Source: Planctomycetaceae bacterium
Lineage (GTDB): Bacteria > Planctomycetota > Planctomycetia > Pirellulales > UBA1268
Reading direction: 5' to 3'
Length of the DNA: 15,984 nt
Assembly (NCBI GenBank): GCA_018694455.1
Contig: JABHNP010000033.1
Location: 1-15,984, forward strand
Made by a program: the position numbers and the translations under genes. Position 1 is the first letter of the stretch. Each line of letters begins with the position of its first letter. Shown here one piece after another: positions 15,734 to 15,984 of this stretch. The notes beneath the pieces are model-generated. The model saw only the letters and a program-made list of their open reading frames with translations. It ran no database searches and had not been told where the DNA came from.

Positions 15734-15984
15734 TTAGCAGCACTTTTTGTGAAAAATCTCAGGCGAAAAAACAGAACAGAGGAGTAAGTAGAAACTACTG
15801 AGATCCGCAGAGGACAGAAAGAACAGGCAGAAGCCAGCGCCAACTAGAAGTTCAATAAAATAGGCCCGGACGGACTTAGGGAACCCTGTATCAGAAAACT
15901 CTACAATAGAGTACCAAAATAGCACTCGTTTCTTTATTCGACTCTTTTGGTTCTGATCAGCACCATTTTGTTTCGATGACCACC
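15734..15984 (-). CDS. Uncertain partial ORF at right edge, hydrophobic C-terminus
   Basis: On the minus strand this frame is open from the window edge to TAA 15734, 83 codons. The first part is basic and polar; the second holds one long hydrophobic stretch (YFIELLVGAGFCLFFLSS and on) and ends HKKCC. The internal GTG at 15925 is a possible start without a good ribosome binding site. It could be the C-terminus of a membrane protein encoded further right or a chance open frame. The protein is not recognised. Confidence 0.25.
   Translation of the reverse strand, partial: WSSKQNGADQNQKSRIKKRVLFWYSIVEFSDTGFPKSVRAYFIELLVGAGFCLFFLSSADLSSFYLLLCSVFSPEIFHKKCC

Noticed and set aside
1..15984. CRISPR arrays, rRNA, prophage genes
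   Set aside because: No regularly spaced direct repeats, rRNA-like stretches or phage proteins were seen on either strand.

Overview
The window (about 16 kb, GC roughly 45-50% by eye) looks like chromosome of a free-living, probably marine or animal-associated bacterium of the Planctomycetota or a close PVC-superphylum relative. The reasons are two sulfatases (one with a C-terminal HEAT-like extension), a Tat-exported PhoD-type phosphatase, a short family 2 glycoside hydrolase, loosely spaced genes with large gaps, and frequent non-ATG starts. No rRNA, tRNA, CRISPR, insertion sequence or phage gene was seen. Phylum placement is inference.

Layout, left to right. 1-1575 (+): the 3' part of a sulfatase gene that begins before the window. 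1754-4111 (+): a secreted M66 zinc metalloprotease collinear with the enterobacterial mucinase StcE (TagA in vibrios); this is the standout gene. 4112-4968: a gene-poor gap. 4969-7278 (-): Tat-exported PhoD-like metallophosphatase with an N-terminal extension; its stop codon sits in an 18-bp tandem repeat. 7279-7862: gap. 7863-8957 (-): a membrane protein of the prepilin-peptidase (A24) family that has lost the GxGD motif. 9241-10017 (+): PAP2-superfamily membrane phosphatase or transferase with a TTG start. 10354-11415 (-): DUF4105 (Lnb-type) membrane protein, preceded by a 19-codon ORF overlapping its start. 11913-13706 (-): secreted GH2 enzyme. 14018-15616 (-): secreted arylsulfatase-like enzyme. 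15734-15984 (-): an uncertain partial reading frame at the right edge.

Read together, both ends of the window point to breakdown of sulfated glycans or glycoproteins outside the cytoplasm. On the left, a sulfatase lies directly upstream of, and co-oriented with, a StcE-like protease; StcE cuts mucin-type O-glycosylated proteins. On the right, a second sulfatase and a GH2 glycosidase are co-oriented. The working hypothesis is a sulfomucin (or other sulfated glycoprotein) degradation locus outside Proteobacteria. The middle genes (PhoD, A24-like, PAP2, DUF4105) concern the envelope, phosphate or lipids and have no clear link to that pathway.
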